NCBI RefSeq assembly: GCF_029407905.1
Contig: NC_073643.1
Coordinates: 30,532,001-30,596,000, forward strand
Origin: Bubalus kerabau
Lineage: Eukaryota > Chordata > Mammalia > Artiodactyla > Bovidae
Direction of reading: 5' to 3'
DNA length: 64,000 nucleotides
Below are positions 22,948 to 35,480 of this stretch, one piece after another. How positions within the stretch are numbered: position 1 is the stretch's first letter; the number at the start of each line of letters is the position of its first letter. The notes under the pieces are model-generated. The model was not told the origin of the DNA and made no database searches. It worked only from the letters and a program-made list of their open reading frames with translations. A program made the translations under genes and the position numbers.

Positions 22948-23009
22948 GGCTCAGAGCTCAAAGACAGGCAGCAAACCTAGGTGATAATACTGTTAACTGT
23001 CACTTACCA

Positions 23010-23165
23010 CCAGAGACTGTGCAGAGCCTTTTATATATATTACTTCACCTAACCTTGCAGTAAGTCTATGAGATAAGTATTACTGGTGTTTTACAGATGA
23101 AGAAACATAGGTCATATAGCTTAAATAACTTATCCTAGGTTTCTACAATTAGTATGTTTAGATCT
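23010..23165 (-). repeat. MIR SINE, minus strand
   Basis: Reverse-complement MIR order: ttttatatatattacttcac, gtctatgagataagtattac, gttttacagatgaagaaac, aacttatcctaggt. Confidence 0.65.
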
Positions 23166-23471
23166 CATAACTCTTCTAATATAGCCATAATTGTTTTTGT
23201 GTCTGTTTTCTAGAAAGCACTTGTTCATATTTCACCAAAAATGGCAAAGGATGGTGTCTTTAAATTTACTAGTTTTGAACATGCTGTTGTCCATCAAAAC
23301 AGAAGCTTTAAAAAAGTGTTTATTTAAAACAATTGATAACTGCATCGTCTATTAAGGCAACTAGTTTTGTTTCTGTTTCCTCCCCACTCCAGTTTGAATC
23401 CTAAATAGTGTACATTTTCAGTTGGAAAATCAAAGTTGTTTCATGGCATCACTTTGTTCAAGTAATAGATA

Positions 23472-23554
23472 AGGCCTATATGTAAGTTGGCATATATTGG
23501 CATACATCTTCCCATAACAGATATTGTCCCCAAACTTCCAAAATACCCTACATC
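23472..23554 (+). repeat. second member of the mixed-orientation duplication (B direct, A inverted)
   Basis: B' (23472-23500) matches B with one difference. It is followed by A' (23505-23554, catcttcccataacagatat...), the reverse complement of A with an internal deletion of about 11 nt. Confidence 0.8.
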
Positions 23555-24558
23555 TGTTCAAATAATAGGTAAGATAAAAACAGGCTGAAACACTTCACTT
23601 TAGCAGAGAATCTTGCTACTCCAAGAATGTCCATGAACCAACTGCCTGACCAGTATCCTCTGCTGGGAGCTTGTTGAAAAGACAGAATCCCAGAGCAGAC
23701 CCTCTGAACTAGACTCTATAGCAAGATCTCCAGGAATTCATATGCATATTTAAGATGGAAAAGTGCTTTTCTCTGGACTCCTCTTGGGTTCTGTGTATTT
23801 CCACAATCAGCATATAGTGGATAAATTGGCTTTTGTGATACTCACAGTAATTATTCCAATATTGAAAACAAAGTAGTTGGTGACTAGATCATTTCATAGT
23901 TTAGTTATTAAAATCTGCATGAAAAAGTTCATCGATTTATGATTTTATTTTGACATTTTTTGTTGTTTTTTAGATAACTTGCTATTGTCATACATATAAC
24001 CAGCTCTGTCAAACTTTTATAAGTATTTAGTTTTTGCCAGAATTTTTTAGAAGTTCACCATTGTTTTTTATATCAACTATTCTTTGTTGAGTACTCAGTA
24101 TTCTTAATCAGATCACTCATTTATTAAAGGTGAATATACATGGAAATGTTGTACTCCTTTAATGTTATATGTTAAGTTTTATTTGCAGGTTAACATTTTT
24201 ATACATTTTAAATCAAAACCCAATTAAAAAACAATTTTGTAGAAAATGTGTTTTCAGTAAGTTTTACATTGCTGATGGCATCAGTTTGATACCATTCAAG
24301 ATAAAGCCTTTTCACAGAAATGGTTAGTTTTCGCTTTGATAAGTGAAAGTAAATTACTGAAGTAAATGCCATGTATTACTCATGCCCAAAGCAGAAAAAC
24401 AGAGAGAGGAAAGAGGGGAACTGTGAACACATTGCACTAAAGAGTTCTGCATTTTTCATCTGTATTATCTCGAATGGTCCTAAAGGACAGAAACATGAAA
24501 CATGTATCATTTAGAGATGCATTTTATGCGCATCTGTATTTTGTTAGTACCATGTGTT

Positions 24559-24616
24559 TCACATTCATAGTGGTAATTCTTAAAAGACTTTAAAAACTTT
24601 CCTGCTATGAATGTGA
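24559..24616. repeat. perfect 12-bp inverted repeat, 34-nt loop
   Basis: The arms are tcacattcatag (24559-24570) and ctatgaatgtga (24605-24616). It lies 237 bp upstream of the SHQ1 exon at 24853. It may be the relic of a small DNA transposon or chance. Confidence 0.7.
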
Positions 24617-24852
24617 TTTTTAAGGAGCACTTGTGATATGTTGATAAAGTATGAGGAATTACAAAGGCCGAGATAAAAATTTTATTGTAAGTTTACAGAA
24701 AGAGTCTCACCTTATGGCACTGTATTTATCTTCCACTTGGCTTCATGTTGACTCAGACTTGGTTTTTCATTGAGAAGAGTTTTACATTTTGTTGTGGTGC
24801 TTTTGTTTTGTGTAATATGGAAATGATTATTCATGTAAATGATACTTCACAG

Positions 24853-24976
24853 ACTTGGACTAATGTTCATGAAATCCTGGTGTCTTTTGGAAGAAGAGTT
24901 TTGTGTTATCCACTGTACCGCCATTTTAAGCTGGTGATAAAAGCCTACAGAGACACTATAAAGATATTGCAGCTAG
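24853..24976 (+). CDS. SHQ1: SHQ1 internal coding exon (fifth in window)
   Basis: The exon encodes TWTNVHEILVSFGRRVLCYP and then LYRHFKLVIKAYRDTIKILQL, plus one base (124 nt, leaves phase 1). The acceptor is cttcacag and the donor gtaaga. It is basic and aromatic and forms a helical hairpin in the Shq1-specific domain. The final G joins GG of the exon at 43092 to give Gly. The following intron is about 18.1 kb, the longest intron that lies entirely within the window. Confidence 0.95.
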
Positions 24977-25289
24977 GTAAGATGTTATTATGCTTGCAAA
25001 TTTGAGAGTGAAAAAGTTCAATGTTTTTAGTCTGTGAGGATGTAGTCATTGATTTTTGCTTTTCTTCCTTTACAAAAATAAGTAATGAAAATCATCCAAT
25101 CCAAACACTCTTCTTCTCAGGTATTATATAAAGTAATTGTCTCTCTCTATAGGTATATAATCATACAGACAGGTGTGGTACTCTTTTCAGAGTTCAAGAG
25201 TGGGGAGGGTAAATACAGACAGTGTTCCAAAACATCTTGTATTTAGTAGATTGTATCATTCAGTATTTCTGTATCATACAGATGCCTGT

Positions 25290-25475
25290 AATTTTCTAGG
25301 CATTATTTTAGGGTTGTGAGTAAAATAATAAGTAAGTTCCCTGCTCCTGTGAAGTTTACAGTTTTGCCAAGGTGACCGATGGTAAGTAAGTAAACAATTC
25401 CAGCGCTGAGTGAAAAGTTCTCTGTTGGAGGAAGGACAGTCATCCTAGGAGGGGCACAGAACCTGGATTTGGCAG
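25290..25475 (+). repeat. possible ancient L2/MIR-age repeat
   Basis: The blocks aggcattattttagggttg, ttccctgctcctgtgaagtt and gatggtaagtaagtaaac resemble the ancient repeat at 6.5 and 48.4 kb. Confidence 0.35.
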
Positions 25476-26214
25476 ATCAGGAAAGGGTTTCCAGAGAAAG
25501 TTCAGCTACTCTGGTTACTTGATTACTGCTAAATCAAACCCCAAAAGACAAATGTTTGCTATTTTTAAGGATGTGGAAAATTCTAAGCTCTGAAACAAAT
25601 TCCAAAGTGCCTATAACAGCATCCCTGGATTAAGTATATAATTTCCAAGGTAATGACTTTTTTAACGGGACAACATCCATTTGTATGTATTAGTTCTGGC
25701 ACATTTTTATTAAAACTCACTTGGTATACTTTATGGTCATTTCTTATATTTTTTTTTTAGGGAGTCTCATTATTTCTTTGTCTTTAGATAACAGTGCTTC
25801 TGGAGGTTTAGTTTTCAGACTTGAGGTTAAGAAGGAGAAAGGAAGAAGTTCGTTCCTTTATATCATTAGGCTTAATGGGAATAATCACATCTGTACTGTT
25901 TTCTCCCTCCTAGGATTTATCTAGGTTTTTCTTTGACTTCTGTGTGACCCATACATAGTTTTCCTGCCCTGGGGAGAAAAGTCATGTTTGAAGTAGATTC
26001 TTTTAAAATAGATAATAATCGTAAAAATGAATCATAGTTAACTGAAAGATCTTTTAAATTCATCCTATTGGTTTAGACTAGCAGTATTTTATTTTAAAGG
26101 ATTGTTGATTATAGAACAGAAGAGCTACTGCCTTTGAGGCATCTGTCTTCTGGGGAAACACACTGTTTTTTTTGTTTGTGTTTTTTTTTTGGATATTCTT
26201 TCTTTTTACCTTCT

Positions 26215-26427
26215 AAGATATTTTTTTTAAGATATTTTTGGTGTGGACCATTTTTAAAGTCTTTGTTGAAATTGTTACTATATTGCTTTTGTTTTATGTT
26301 TTGGTGATTTGGCCCTGAGGCATGTGGGATCCTAGCTCCCTGACCAGGGATCAAATCCATACTCCCTTCATTGGAAGGCGAGTGTTAACCACTGGACCTC
26401 CAGGCAAGTCCCCAAGATATTTTTTTT
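26215..26427 (-). mobile_element. CHR-type tRNA SINE, minus strand, with TSD
   Basis: tRNA-head complement (ccctgaccagggatcaaatc, then cattggaaggcgagtgttaa, ccactggacc) with the body to its left. Direct repeat aagatatttttttt at 26215-26228 and 26414-26427. Confidence 0.82.
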
Positions 26428-26628
26428 GAACTGCAAAAATTATCTTGAAAAGTCAATCTACTATAAATGACTGATTGTTGAATTTGAGTACATGTCACAG
26501 TTAATTTCTTGTTTAAGTCATGCTAGATTATCTGCACATTATTCATAGATTTAAACAGTGAGAATGCAGTTGTGATTTTTTTGTTATATCATGGCTTTGA
26601 GATGGAAAACTTGCAAAACCCCCATGTG

Positions 26629-26692
26629 CGTGTGCACATGCACGGATGAGCATGCACGCACACGCACGCACACACACACACACACACACACC
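26629..26692 (+). repeat. (CA)n / (CACG)n microsatellite
   Basis: Alternating purine-pyrimidine run with GCAC units grading into pure CA repeats. Confidence 0.9.
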
Positions 26693-28869
26693 CTCTTGTT
26701 ATTTTATTCTGCGAAATAATCTAGTTCTCTGGGTTTTTATTTGAAAAGTAAGCGGTTGTGTGATTCATAATCAACAATAAATTTGATTGCCTTGACTTAC
26801 ACTGTAGTCAATTCCTCAGTTTTAGTAGGTCGGAATTGAAAATTTCGACTGAAGTTTCCATTATTGTCTATCTACAAAAAAAGGCTTATCAGCTGTGTTG
26901 TGATAGCAACAGAAAACCCGAGGTAGCATGCTGAAAATGAATCCCAACCCTGTATAAACCATGCACAGTATGTTCTGTGGCTTGTTTGGGTTGTGGCTAG
27001 TTAGTGCTGAAACAGAGAGCTAAGTTGTCTAGAGTTCATGCCCTAAACTATGGGGATGGCAAGCTGTGGATGAGGGTTGACACCTTTGTTCATACAGGTG
27101 GGTGACACTGGGATGCCACTAATACCATTGAAGAGTCTCAGTTGTTCAGACACCTTATAGTTTAAGTGCAGGTAGCGCTGGTTTGGCATTTAACGTTTTC
27201 CAAGAATGAATTCGTGCCTACTTATAATCAAAAAAGCCATCACACTTTTATTCTGAAGGTCAGTGTCCTGCTTTCATAGTTGAAAGTAATAAATAACTCT
27301 TTCCCCAGAAGAAATGCAAATCTTACGTGAAACACGCTTCCGAAACCAAGGAAGGAAGGCTGGTATCAGAATCTACAGATTGACTGAGAGCTAAGTTTTT
27401 AAAGAGCCATGAATTTGCTTTACCTGACTTCACAGAGGCCTTACAAAATTCTTCTCTGGGCCTTTGGCTGTTTTCAATTTTACATTCTCTCTGCTATACC
27501 TTCCCCAGCCCTGGAAGACTGTACGTTCATCTCTCACTGTTGCTGTACGGATAGCTCAAATTCTTGTAAGAGAAGAAAACCTACTTTGTGTTTTCAAGTG
27601 TCATTTTAGTGCTTAACGTCGGGCCTTGCATGTGGAATTCCTCTGTCTGAATCTATAATCTTGGGGCACATGATCATCCCATGTTTTCCCCCTCTGTTCC
27701 TGTATCTTTGGCAATTTTTACATCTTCCTTCATTCTTTTGAGAAGAGTAAGAAGAATCCTTCATGGAAGTATCACTTAGCTGTCATTATTCACTGAAAAT
27801 CAATGATAAAAAGAAATTGAAAGAGAGCAGTGTTCTAGTATGTCTTAAGAAATTTTATTGCTTTTATAAATGACCTGAGTACTTGATTATACATTGTTTA
27901 TACAACTTACTGTTTATTCTACTATCTGTGTTTCATTCATCTTTCTAAAGGCATTCTTTATTCTTCTTCCACATTCTTGTATGGTTATTGAGCATATCAT
28001 GTGACTGTTAGATTGAAAGGGCTAAACATCAAGGGGTAAAAGGGAAAAAAACTTAATTTTTTCTCCCTGTTCCCACTTCAAGCTCTTTCTGTGGAGTGTT
28101 TCTTTTATTGCTTATGGATGGAATATATATCCTATAAATATCACATCACACACATATATCCTATATGATAAATATTCTATAACTTTTTATATTGCTTTAG
28201 ATTATAAGAGAAGTCTCATTTCAGTACTTAAAATGTTCCCTTTGAACTTGATTAAAAATATAAATCTTCCCTTCCCCAGCTTGGGCCTGCCTCAGGTTAG
28301 GAAGCCAGCAGTGGGGAAGGGGCCCTTACCCTGCTGCGGGAACCTTGCTTTCTTCCAGAGCTACTCTCTACTCAGCCACAGGCTGCTCCTGCCTGCTTCT
28401 CCATGGGGGCCTTTTATCAGTTTGGGGTCAGACAACAGTCTTTGTGCCCCACAGTTTCCAGGACAGATATCTTATGCTCTCCAAGGTCCCCCCTTTGAAA
28501 TCTCCTTTCTCTTGGTTTAAGAAAAACCAAGAGACAGGAGAGCACCTTTTTCCCTTCCTGAATGATGGTAGAAATCCCATAGTACCCCAACAGTCTTATC
28601 CAAAGAGATTTTCTGGATTATGATACCCTTAAATTCCCGGAGGTGAATACTGGTCCAGAGGTGACATACCAGGTTTTTGGCTAGTGTCTTACGAGTTTAG
28701 CAACAGAGGGTTAAGCATCCCTTCTTAAAATATGGAAATACTTGATATCTATTTTGACCTTTGTGAGCCGCACTGGAAATGAGTCACAGAGAGTCCTGTC
28801 TTAACGTGCTAGCACAGTGATCGCTCTAGCCACAGCACCTTGGTGACTCCTTTCTGTGTGCCAGCGCGA

Positions 28870-29030
28870 GGCTCAGTTCCTCATTACATCCACACTGTCT
28901 TCCTGAGAAGTCGGGATGTCAGTCTCCATGTCACGGATAGAAGACAGTCTCAAGGAAGTTCAGTCCAGTTGCCCAGGCTCACTCAGCTAGGAGTTGGTGG
29001 AGCCTGGATTGGACACTGGGTCTGCCTGAC
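28870..29030 (-). repeat. probable MIR fragment, minus strand
   Basis: The blocks gttgcccaggctcactcagc and ggtggagcctggattggaca follow the reverse complement of the MIR core. Confidence 0.5.
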
Positions 29031-29867
29031 TCTTAGGTCTGTGCCCTTTGAAGTATTGAAATAGTTATAGTAAAGGAAATTTTATGAAACTGGGATTGAC
29101 TTTACAATAATCCACAGTGGGTTGGTGGAAAGTGGGAGGGTGTGGAGACAAGGCTGGCTATGAGTTGGTCCTTGCTGAAGCTGGGTAATGAGTACTTGGG
29201 GGTCCACCACCCTATTTTTTCTCTTTGTACATGTTGTGATCTTCCTTTATAAAAAGTTATTTTTTAAAAAGAATCTGGGGTCTTAACCCCTATATATCTG
29301 TGTTTTCAATTTAAATTTATTCACCATCTTTTAGAAAACATAGTACTCTTTGTTCAGACCATTATATAAAATTTTTGGCTGGTAAAAATGCATGTTTGAA
29401 GTTATTATTTCAGGTTCTGTTTTGTTTTTAGGTCTAACAAGAAACCTACCCTTCTGTGAACATTTGAGATCTGAAGTCTGGTAGTTCTGTGGGCAGACTA
29501 TAACCTAAGAAATAGCCTTCTGGCGATTAGTTATTGTTACCAAGTAAAAGCTGGCATTGTTTCGTGTAATTAATAGCCCTTACATATTAGTCTTACTGGG
29601 CTAATCACTTTTTCAGAAATGACTGAAATGACAGCTTTACTAACCTCTTCTGTGAATAGATATAATAGCACAATCCATGTGAAAGAAAAGAGCCATAGTA
29701 AGTGGCTTAGGGCTGATCTTTCCCTTTAGGGCAAATGGTTGTTTAAGAAACAGAACTATGCCAAGTGTATTGTGTGAGCTCTGAGACCTCATGCAACCTG
29801 GAAGATGAGTTTGTTTTTAGCATTTCATTTCTCTTTAGTCCAGTATCCAAATGCTTCTTTTTAAAAA

Positions 29868-29992
29868 TAATTAATTAATTCATTTGTGCAGCATTGTAGC
29901 ATGTGGGATTTAGTTCCCCAAGCAGGACTCGAACCCAGGTCCCCTGCATTGGGAGCTCGAGGTCTTAGCCACTGGGCTACCAGAGACGTCCC
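29868..29992 (-). mobile_element. CHR-type tRNA SINE fragment, minus strand
   Basis: The blocks gcatgtgggatttagttccc, gactcgaacccaggtcccct, gcattgggagctcgaggtct and tagccactgggctacca form the tRNA-like head in reverse complement. Confidence 0.8.
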
Positions 29993-30179
29993 AACCTCTT
30001 TTTATTGAATTTTAAAAATTATCCTAACTTGAAAACTAGAAGAAAAATTACTAGTTTTTGATGTTTACATTTATCTGTACTTAATTTTTGTGGGTTCTCA
30101 ATTATGGACATTTTAAAGAACTATTAGACCTTTTAATTGTTCTTTCTTATGGGCCTTATATGAAATGATTTTGAGGGCT

Positions 30180-30880
30180 ATTCAACAAGTATTTGTTGAG
30201 CACTTGCTATGCGAAGATGCTGAGCTGGGTCTGGAGATCTTGGAGTAAGCAGGTGGGACATGACTTGCACTGGGAGAACTTAAAATTCTGTTGGGGTCCT
30301 GGAATAGCACAGCTATCAGGTTTTTAAAAAATTACATCTTGTAATAAGTAGTTCAGAGGAGAAATACAGTGGATGATAATATAAAGCCAGGAAAACTGGC
30401 TGAGCTTTAAGTCACGTATGACACGTCATTTCCTGCAGAGAGGAGCTTCTGCCTTGTTTGACTTCTGATTCTAGGCTCCTCCTCAATTTCCCGTTGCTCT
30501 AAAGTACTTGTTCATTGATTAGTGTGTTCATCTGTTAACTTATTCATTCAGTAGGTATTTGTCAGCACCTACTATAAAGCTATTTATTATGTACAAAGTG
30601 CCCATATGAAGAGCAGCAGAAAGCTGAATTAGGTTCACGGACTGTATTTGGGGAACATCTTCATGAATAAGGGAGCTAAGATGTCCATCACAAACATTAA
30701 AGACAGAGCAGACAGTGGTAAGCACCTTACGGGAAATGCTGACTGAGCGGTTTCAAAACAGGGAGAGGTGATATTTCGTTAGGGATCAGAGAAAGCTTCA
30801 TTCGGGACTGGAGATTTGAATTGGTACTTGAAGGACTGGTAGTATTGCATAGCAGGGTGGAGGGAAGTATTCTAAATATT
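30180..30880. repeat. ancient interspersed repeats (two blocks)
   Basis: The two blocks begin ttcaacaagtatttgttgag and attcattcagtaggtatttg. The second continues through a 'gagagaaagcttcatt...acttgaagga' region. They resemble L2/MIR-age repeats but are too diverged to name. Confidence 0.4.
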
Positions 30881-30971
30881 GTGAGTGAGGGGCATGAGAC
30901 ATTTTATAGATGAGCATCTGTTGCATCAGTGAAACTTGGGAATTGATAGGCTCTCTGACCCTGAGATTTGC

Positions 30972-31045
30972 CCTTGTTGTTCAGTTGCTAAGTCGTGTCT
31001 GACTGTTCGCGACGCCGTGGACTTTAGCACACCAGGTTTCTCTGT
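30972..31045 (-). mobile_element. Bov-tA/Bov-A fragment, minus strand
   Basis: Only the first ~70 bp of the reverse-complement Bov-A unit is present (ttgttcagttgctaagtc to cacaccaggtttctctg). The rest is lost. Confidence 0.75.
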
Positions 31046-31830
31046 TCTTCACTATTACCCTACAGCCTCTAAAATTAGTTGACAGTTTTACTTGAGTCAA
31101 CTGGTCTCCAGAATGGATTTCTCTGCTTCCCTAATATGATCACTTAATCTCCTGCTCTCCAGTCAGGAGACGATATTTCTTGCTGTTTCCCTCTTCATTC
31201 TAAATTGTTCTTGAACTTTTCCTTTCTTAGTCAATTCCCTGTCACAGTTAAAACATTTTGAAGAATGGAACAACTGTAGTGCTTTCAGTCAATTTCAATA
31301 GCATGGAATTCAGATCGGATATTTGAAGTTGTGTTGATATCTGCTTTTGTTGACTGCTTCCTATATGCCAACCAGCCTAAGAAAGGAGGGACTTTGGAGC
31401 CCTGGAGAGTGTGAACTGCAGCTGGAATGTGTGAAGGAGAGGATTCCCCTGGGAAGTCCCCACGTGCCAGTCTTCTGCCTTGCTCTTCTGGGATTCTTCG
31501 ACAAGGCAGAGCAAACTTCTTTTACTTCCATCGCTTCCTCAGAGCCTAAATCCGTGTTCCCAATCTTAAATTGGCACATTCTTACTGCCCATCTATATTA
31601 TTTATCCTCACAGCATTTTGGGGTTTATACATATACTTTTGTATGGAAGGGTATTGTATATGAGCATGAACATTAAAGGGAAGAAAATAAAATTCTGATC
31701 AACTCCACAGACACATATTTCCTCTAAGTATCTTATTCATCATTAAATATTGTTAATCACTGACATTTTTTTAGATTGCTTGCCTGGAAATTACTGGTTT
31801 ACATTTGTATAAAGCGTTCTTTGTTCTCTT

Positions 31831-31975
31831 AAAATATTCTCTGCTAAGTCGCTTCAGTCGTGTCCGACTCTGTGTGACCCCATAGATGGCAGCCCACCAG
31901 GCTCCTCTGTCCCTGGGATTCTCCAGGCAAGAATACTGGAGTGGGTTGCCATTTCCTAATCCAAAAATATTCTCT
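31831..31975 (-). mobile_element. Bov-A monomer SINE, minus strand, with perfect TSD
   Basis: A single Bov-A unit in reverse complement, flanked by aaaatattctct at 31831-31842 and 31964-31975. Confidence 0.9.
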
Positions 31976-32492
31976 AGGGGGCAGCATTTCCTGTATGGTT
32001 TACAAATAATAAATTGCTTTTAATTGCCATAACTGATTAAGATCTTGTGGTTATTCTGCTCCCTCCAAAAAATCACTTAAAGTATCTTATGGGTGGGTAA
32101 TAGCTCAAGATACACTGCTTATCTTTTAAGTATTTAAATTTAAATCTACATGTTATTTACATTTAAGTCTACATGGTATTTCCTATACCATTTATATAAG
32201 ATTTTTTGTTAATTTCTACAGTTTCTGATCTGAGCAATGGAAAAGAACCCCAGGAGGTTAGTTACGTGGTTTGATATTATGGCTTAAAAAAATTCTATGT
32301 TTTAGTGACTCTTTTAATAAATCTAAAGTCAATTTTGAGATTGTTTTTAATCTGAATTTTTAAGGAAGTAACTATAAACTTTATTTAAGAGGATAAAGGT
32401 AGAAAAATGTATATATTTAAGACAAATTTGGGAGAATAAAGAGAAAATATTTTATTTACCCTAAAGAGTCAAAGTCCTGTGGCATGAGACCT

Positions 32493-32730
32493 AGATGAAG
32501 TATGTGCTGTGCTGTGCTTAGTCATTCAGTTTTGTCTGACACTTTGTGACCTCATAGACTGTAGTCCCCCAGGCTCCTCTGTCCATGGGATTCTCCAAGA
32601 AAAAATACTGGAGTGGGTTGCCATGTCCTCCTCCAGGGTATCTTCCCAACCCAGGGATCAAACCCAGGTCTTCCGCGTTGCAGGTGGATTCTTTACTGTC
32701 TGAGCCACCAGGGAAGCCCAGATGATGTAT
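32493..32730 (-). mobile_element. Bov-tA SINE, minus strand, with TSD
   Basis: Full Bov-tA in reverse complement, ending ctgagccaccagggaagccc. Flanking repeats agatgaagtat and agatgatgtat differ at one base. Confidence 0.9.
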
Positions 32731-33343
32731 ATTGAATAATGAATACTTGTATGTTATCTGGAAATCATGGAAGAATTATATTTTTGCAATTTAGGGTTCC
32801 TTTAAACAGAAATTAATACTGAAAAATAACGACCAAGCATATATTTATTCAACAGACACAAATCAAATCCCTTCTCTGTACAGGACATTAAAAGAGAATC
32901 AGGAAAGAATTATGAGGATATATATGACTTGGCTTTGACTCTTGAGTTTATTGTGTAACAGGAATGATAAGACAAAAGTACAAAATATAAGTATTTACAA
33001 TATACAAAGGAGAAATAGTCCCTTAAGATAATATCTTAGCATCTTCAAATGTTGAAAAAAAAATCAAAACAAAAATAACATTTCATGACACACGTAAATT
33101 ATTTGAACTTCAAATTTTAGTGCCCATAAATGAAGCTTTATTGGAACATAGTCGTCCTTATTCACTGGGGTGTTGTTTATGGCTGCTTTTGTGATATAAT
33201 GGCAGAGTTGAGTAGTTGCAACAGATCATGTGGCCTGCAAAGCAAAATATTTACTCTTTGGCTCTTTAGAGAAAAAATTTGCCTCCCCTTGCTATAAGTA
33301 CATATGAAGTTGACCCTTTAACAAGCTTGACTTTGAACTTGGG

Positions 33344-33576
33344 CAGGTCCTTTTATGGGCTTCCTTGGTGGCTGAGATAGTAAAGAATCTGTCTGCAGTG
33401 TGGAAGACCCAGGTTTGATCCCTGGATCGGGAAGATCCCCTGAAGAAGGGAATGGCTACCCACTCCAGTTTTCTTTCCTGGAGAAGTCCATGGACAGAGG
33501 AGCCTGGTGGGCTACTGTCCTTGGGGTTGCAAACAGTTGGACGCGACTGAGTGACTGATGCTTTCAGGTCCTCTTA
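33344..33576 (+). mobile_element. Bov-tA SINE, plus strand, with TSD
   Basis: tRNA-like head gggcttccttggtggctgag with box-B-like ggtttgatccctgg, then the Bov-A unit. Flanks caggtcctttta (33344-33355) and caggtcctctta (33565-33576). Confidence 0.9.
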
Positions 33577-33849
33577 CAGGTGAATTTTTTTCTTCAGTAG
33601 AAAATACTGTAGCGCCCCACTGTCCATGGTTGGTTGAATCTGTGAATGGGGTGGAACTGTAGATATGAAGGCCAGATTAACCTTGTCATTGTTCAAAGAT
33701 CAGCTGTATTTGGGGTTGGAGGAGAGCCCTTTCCAAGTGAGCCAAGGTCTTTAGCTGCCTTCCATCCTAAAGAGTGGCCAGCGTTGATGGGCATCCTGTC
33801 ACATTTCTCTCCGCCTATAGGATGAGATGGACCCATTGCTCCTGCAGTT

Positions 33850-34018
33850 CAGGAACAGCAGGAGACACGGGTTCGATCCCTGGGTTGGGAAGATCCCCTG
33901 GAGGACGACATGGCAACCCACTCCAGTATTCTTGCCTGGAAATCTCATGGACAGAGAAGCATGGCGGGCTATGTCCATGGGGTCTCAAAAAGTCAGACAC
34001 GACTGAAGCGACTTAGCA
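33850..34018 (+). mobile_element. Bov-tA SINE, 5'-truncated, plus strand
   Basis: Starts inside the head (gacacgggttcgatccctgg) and runs through a Bov-A unit with small deletions to cgactgaagcgacttagca. Confidence 0.85.
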
Positions 34019-34382
34019 AGCCCGTGTTCAGCTGCAGTGAGGCCTTGTACCAGGTGTCTGTTCCTTCCGTCACAGTTTAGGTTCAGTCTCATCCAGTGTA
34101 GGTTCCAAGATGAGGTTTGGGGAGGAGGTAGAGGTCCTGTATTCTCTAAATGACTATGATCAGAAACTTAGAAAATCCAAACACAACAAAGCCCAGATCC
34201 CTTACCTCTCTTTCTACTTAATTTTCTGATGTCACCAAAAGGGACTTGTAAATCTGGTCAGACCGGGTTTGTTCTTCCCATTTACACGCCATTTGAGAAA
34301 TCCGGTCTTTCTTCCTGTACGTTTCTTCTCTCTGACTGCATGTCCAGTCTCAGTTTTCCCAATTTGAAACTAAGCTAATTGC

Positions 34383-34404
34383 AAAAAAAAAAAAAAAAAA
34401 AAAA
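34383..34404 (+). repeat. 22-base A homopolymer
   Basis: Unbroken A run following taagctaattgc. No recognisable retroelement body lies to its left. Confidence 0.9.
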
Positions 34405-35319
34405 GTCAGAACTTTTCATACTAATATCTACTGGGAAAAATGAAGTATAATATTAATTAAAGCAGCTATACAAAGAGTTTATTTTAAATTGAGGTACCAG
34501 GCATTGAGATCCATGCCATATTCATGGCAGAATAGTTGAAATGCAATTTTATCTGCATAATTAAGTTTTAGATGCTTATGGGTTTTTAAAAAAATTCAGA
34601 TCTAGATCACAGCTGTTCTAAGAGCTTTTTTCCCACGCATGTTCAGCTTCTTGACCTGTCTACTTTTATACTTACTCTGTGGATGGGTTTTTTTTTTTTT
34701 TTTAATGTTTTACCTTGAACTTGGATGCCTCACTCTTAACTGTCTAAAGAAATGGAAATTAGTCATGCTGCCATTATGTAATTTTGATGACATCCGGTCA
34801 TGTATTTCTACACTGACACAACTGCTGGCTTTGACAGGTGACTTAAAGAGGAGGATGGAGTGAATGTCAAGGCTGTCCTTTCAAAGCAGCGAATCTAGCA
34901 GAGACTGTTAGAGCAGAAAAGGCAAAAAGCAGCCTTGGGTTAAATTCATTATTTGAACTTCAGATGGTGTGGTGGTATGAGAAAGTTGGCACAGCTACAT
35001 CCTTTTCTTATTGGGAATAGAAATAAAAAGGGAAGGCAAACATGTTGTGTACCACACATCTGTCAGGACACCTTGACTTTTGGGTACAGATCACAGAGGT
35101 GTTATAACTAGTACAAGTTAACTGAGCAATCTGACCAAGTGGTTTTAAACTTAAGTTTTGTGTACTCTGGGTTACATTAGCAAGCTGCCTTTACTGAACA
35201 GGATCCTACCATTTGCCAGACATTGTTTTAGACTCTGGAAGACAAATGAAAAGCTGTGTTCTTTCCCATCAAGAGGTTTGCCACAAAAGGTGATAAATAG
35301 TGAAACTATGTATTATGTA

Positions 35320-35480
35320 GTGGCTGGGACACAGACATACCTATGTTCATCATGGCTGTTGTTTCCTAGCTGTGAGCTTGGCTAACACCTTCGGTTGAGC
35401 CTCAGTTTCCTCTTTTATGAAATGAGCAAGAAAGCACCAAACTAGTAGGGTTAAATGGTGCAGTATATAGAGAGTACTTG
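35320..35480 (+). repeat. MIR SINE, plus strand
   Basis: The order tagctgtgagcttggctaac, gttgagcctcagtttcctct and tttatgaaatgagcaag is MIR-like. Confidence 0.55.

Larger units (their letters stand above)
22438..24852 (+). other. SHQ1: SHQ1 intron of 2.4 kb
   Basis: The intron holds an antisense L1 3' tail (22536-22735), a minus MIR (23010-23165), a split duplication in mixed orientation (22846-22947 with 23472-23554) and a perfect 12-bp inverted repeat (24559-24616). Nothing is recognised at 23560-24550. Confidence 0.8.

Noticed and set aside
26629..26692. CA/CG alternating tract as a functional regulatory Z-DNA element
   Set aside because: It is an ordinary dinucleotide microsatellite; nothing nearby supports a regulatory role.
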